Of a DNA stretch of 64,000 bases, positions 62,566 through 64,000 are shown piece after piece. A program made the translations under genes and the position numbers. How positions within the stretch are numbered: the first letter of the stretch is position 1; every line of letters starts with the position of its first letter. This DNA is from Actinomycetota bacterium (GTDB lineage Bacteria; Actinomycetota; Actinomycetes; Actinomycetales; Dermatophilaceae), in NCBI GenBank assembly GCA_020160805.1, contig JAIUPO010000018.1, positions 1 to 64,000 on the forward strand, written 5' to 3'. The notes beneath the pieces are model-generated. The model did no database searches and was not told where the DNA came from. It saw only the letters and a list, made by a program, of their open reading frames with translations.

Positions 62566-64000
62566 GTGAACGCAAGGATCGAGCAGCCGGCTGACGGCAT
62601 CGACCGCGGCACCGGCCTTGGAGCCTGGTTGCAGCGCGGTGTCATCGGCGCGGGGCTGTGGGTCCTGGCGGTTGCGCTGCTGGCCGTGCCGCTAGGTGGC
62701 CTGGGGTGGTGGCGTCCAACGCTCGTCTGGCCGCTGGTGGTGTTGGCAGGTGTCGGGCTCGGCGTCGTCGTCGCGCGGGTGCCCGCCGGGCGGATTGCGA
62801 GGGGACCGTCGCTGGCGCTCGTCGGGGTCGGGCTGGCGGCCGGCTGGTGGGCCGCGGCGACGCATAGCTCCCAAGTGCTGCCGCGCCGGGATGCGGGCAG
62901 CAATCTGCAGGCGGCCATCGCCCTGGCCGACACGGGTCACCGCCTGGTGTCGGTTCCCGCGGCGAGCATCGGCGGTCCTTCCATCCTTGAGATTCCCGGG
63001 GTGACATTGGCCAGCCCGGCCTTCTTCGAGGTGGGTTCGAGCGCTGCGCCGGCGATCCAACCGCAATTCGTCATCGGTCCGGCGGCGCTCTATTCACTGG
63101 GCCACTGGATCGAGGGGGTCGGCGGGGCCCTGGTGATGCCGCCCTGGTTCGCCGCCCTCGGCATCCTCGCGATCGGGCTGCTCGTCTCCCTCATGGCGGG
63201 CGGGTGGTGGGGTCCGGTGGCGGGGGGCAGTTGCGCGCTGATCTTCCCGGTGCTGCATACCTCCCGTGCGACCTATTCCGAGCCCCTGGCGCTGCTGACC
63301 CTCGGAGCCGGCTTCCTGGCGTGGCTGCTGGCGGCGCGCTTTGAGGATCGCCGGGCGGGCGTGCTCGCCGGCCTGTTGATTGGCGCGACCTGCCTGGTCC
63401 GGATCGATGGGCTGCGCGAGGCCATCCTGCTGCTGCCGGTGGCCGCGCTCGGGATCATGCAGGGTCGGGCCTGGCCGCGCCCGCTGCTGCTCGGCACCGG
63501 CCTTGGGGTGGTGCTGTCCTTCGGGGCGGCGCTGGCTCTGTCTAATCAGTATGTCGGCCAGATCGGCCCGAGCCTGATCCCGTTGGGGGTGCTCGGCGTG
63601 CTCTTTGGCCTGCTCGCGCTGGCTCTCGTCGTTGCCCACCGGCGGGGTATGCGGATGCCGGGCGGCCTGGGGCGGCTGCTGCCTGGAGTTTTGGGGCTCG
63701 GGACCCTGCTTGTCGGCTTGTCGCTCGCGGCACGTCCGCTCTTCATGACGGTGCGCCAGGATCCCGCGGATCCCGGGTCGCGGGTGGTGGCCGGTCTGCA
63801 GCAGCGCCAAGGCCTGCCGATAGATGGTGGCCGGACGTATGCCGAGCAGTCCGTCGCGTGGCTGTCCTGGTATGTCGGGCCGGTCGCCCTGGTGGTCGCG
63901 CTGTTCGCGTTGGGGCTCGGGCTTGCGCATCTTGGACGGCGATGGACGAGCGGGGACGCGCTGCCCGCGTGGACCGGCCCCTTTGTCGTGGCGGCCGGCT
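62566..64000 (+). CDS. Multi-pass membrane glycosyltransferase-like protein (GT-C type), 3' truncated by the window
   Basis: At least 478 residues are read from a GTG at 62566 without a stop. The protein has about ten hydrophobic helices, and an early external loop contains LPRRDAGSNLQAAIALADTG, resembling the acidic D-x-G-x-N/Y loop of GT-C glycosyltransferases; later come HTSRATYSEPLALL and RIDGLREAILLLP. A polyprenyl-phosphate-sugar donor is likely for the family. The start follows TAGGTT by 8 nt. The minus-strand ORF inside (63094-63930) is a shadow. Confidence 0.75.
   Translation, partial: MNARIEQPADGIDRGTGLGAWLQRGVIGAGLWVLAVALLAVPLGGLGWWRPTLVWPLVVLAGVGLGVVVARVPAGRIARGPSLALVGVGLAAGWWAAATHSSQVLPRRDAGSNLQAAIALADTGHRLVSVPAASIGGPSILEIPGVTLASPAFFEVGSSAAPAIQPQFVIGPAALYSLGHWIEGVGGALVMPPWFAALGILAIGLLVSLMAGGWWGPVAGGSCALIFPVLHTSRATYSEPLALLTLGAGFLAWLLAARFEDRRAGVLAGLLIGATCLVRIDGLREAILLLPVAALGIMQGRAWPRPLLLGTGLGVVLSFGAALALSNQYVGQIGPSLIPLGVLGVLFGLLALALVVAHRRGMRMPGGLGRLLPGVLGLGTLLVGLSLAARPLFMTVRQDPADPGSRVVAGLQQRQGLPIDGGRTYAEQSVAWLSWYVGPVALVVALFALGLGLAHLGRRWTSGDALPAWTGPFVVAAG

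Noticed and set aside
63094-63930. 278-residue minus-strand ORF rich in Arg, Gln and Glu
   Set aside because: It is the antisense shadow of the GT-C membrane gene; its composition (RQQPRQEAGSEGQQRQ-like) is typical of such shadows.
1-64000. tRNA, rRNA, insertion sequence or prophage genes
   Set aside because: No cloverleaf, rRNA segment, transposase, integrase or phage structural motif was recognised on either strand by eye.

Overview
The window is about 69-70% GC and comes from an actinobacterium. It encodes mycothione reductase (mycothiol is confined to Actinobacteria), an acyl-CoA carboxylase with separate alpha, beta and epsilon subunits, a LytR-CpsA-Psr protein, many GTG starts, and many start codons placed 6-8 nt after a TANNNT hexamer, as in actinobacterial leaderless mRNAs. 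The block birA / accD / accE / purK / purE / acyl-CoA dehydrogenase / LCP / TIGR03089 resembles the mycobacterial accD5-birA-purK-purE-fadE25-cpsA neighbourhood. My best guess is order Micrococcales, possibly near Intrasporangiaceae/Dermatophilaceae. That placement is inference only. I found no rRNA, tRNA, CRISPR array, insertion sequence or phage gene.

Layout. 1-9.4 kb: a CBS/MgtE-like protein coupled to a DUF1003 membrane protein, two tandem CoA-ester lyases, a copper chaperone under a CsoR-type operator, a RIO kinase, an esterase remnant, an MFS exporter and an acyl-CoA dehydrogenase. 9.4-24 kb: Kup, a stress-type membrane protein, a PIG-L deacetylase, an alpha-glucoside-type ABC importer with an intracellular GH66 dextranase, aminopeptidase P, a MaoC hydratase, a secreted S15-type hydrolase and the biotin carboxylase/BCCP subunit. 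24-31 kb: an aldo-keto reductase with a small membrane protein, a zwf-like/MoxR/VWA operon, a gene remnant and mycothione reductase. 31-36.6 kb: a LiuR-like regulator divergent from an isovaleryl-CoA-dehydrogenase-like and carboxylase pair, Maf, and a Na+/H+ antiporter broken by a one-base frameshift. 36.7-43.7 kb: a secreted lipase, a DUF885 peptidase, a MOSC protein, carboxylase epsilon and beta subunits, and divergent BirA. 43.7-54 kb: adenylate cyclase, a two-component system, GtrA, PurK/PurE, small regulators, a UDP-glucose dehydrogenase-like enzyme, an F420-type oxidoreductase and a third acyl-CoA dehydrogenase. 54-64 kb: cell-envelope genes (LCP, GT2, SpoIID/CWB2, peptidoglycan-binding, GT-C) and ScoAB.

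Metabolically the window is rich in acyl-CoA chemistry. It has three acyl-CoA dehydrogenases, two carboxylase beta subunits with one alpha chain, an epsilon subunit and biotin ligase, two CitE-like lyases, a MaoC hydratase and a succinyl-CoA transferase. This is consistent with catabolism of leucine, odd-chain or C5-dicarboxylic acids.

The most unusual signals are not genes. (1) The heptamer GGCATAC/GTATGCC occurs about 84 times, roughly tenfold above composition, in all frames and between genes, and forces rare codons. (2) There are 60-77 bp near-perfect palindromes at gene ends, three of which belong to one sequence family. (3) A dispersed repeat is present as two single copies and also forms the core of a 74-bp tandem array between divergent promoters. 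(4) Leaderless promoter architecture is widespread, including two divergent promoters whose -10 boxes overlap in a 24-bp gap between a biotin-dependent carboxylase gene and biotin ligase.
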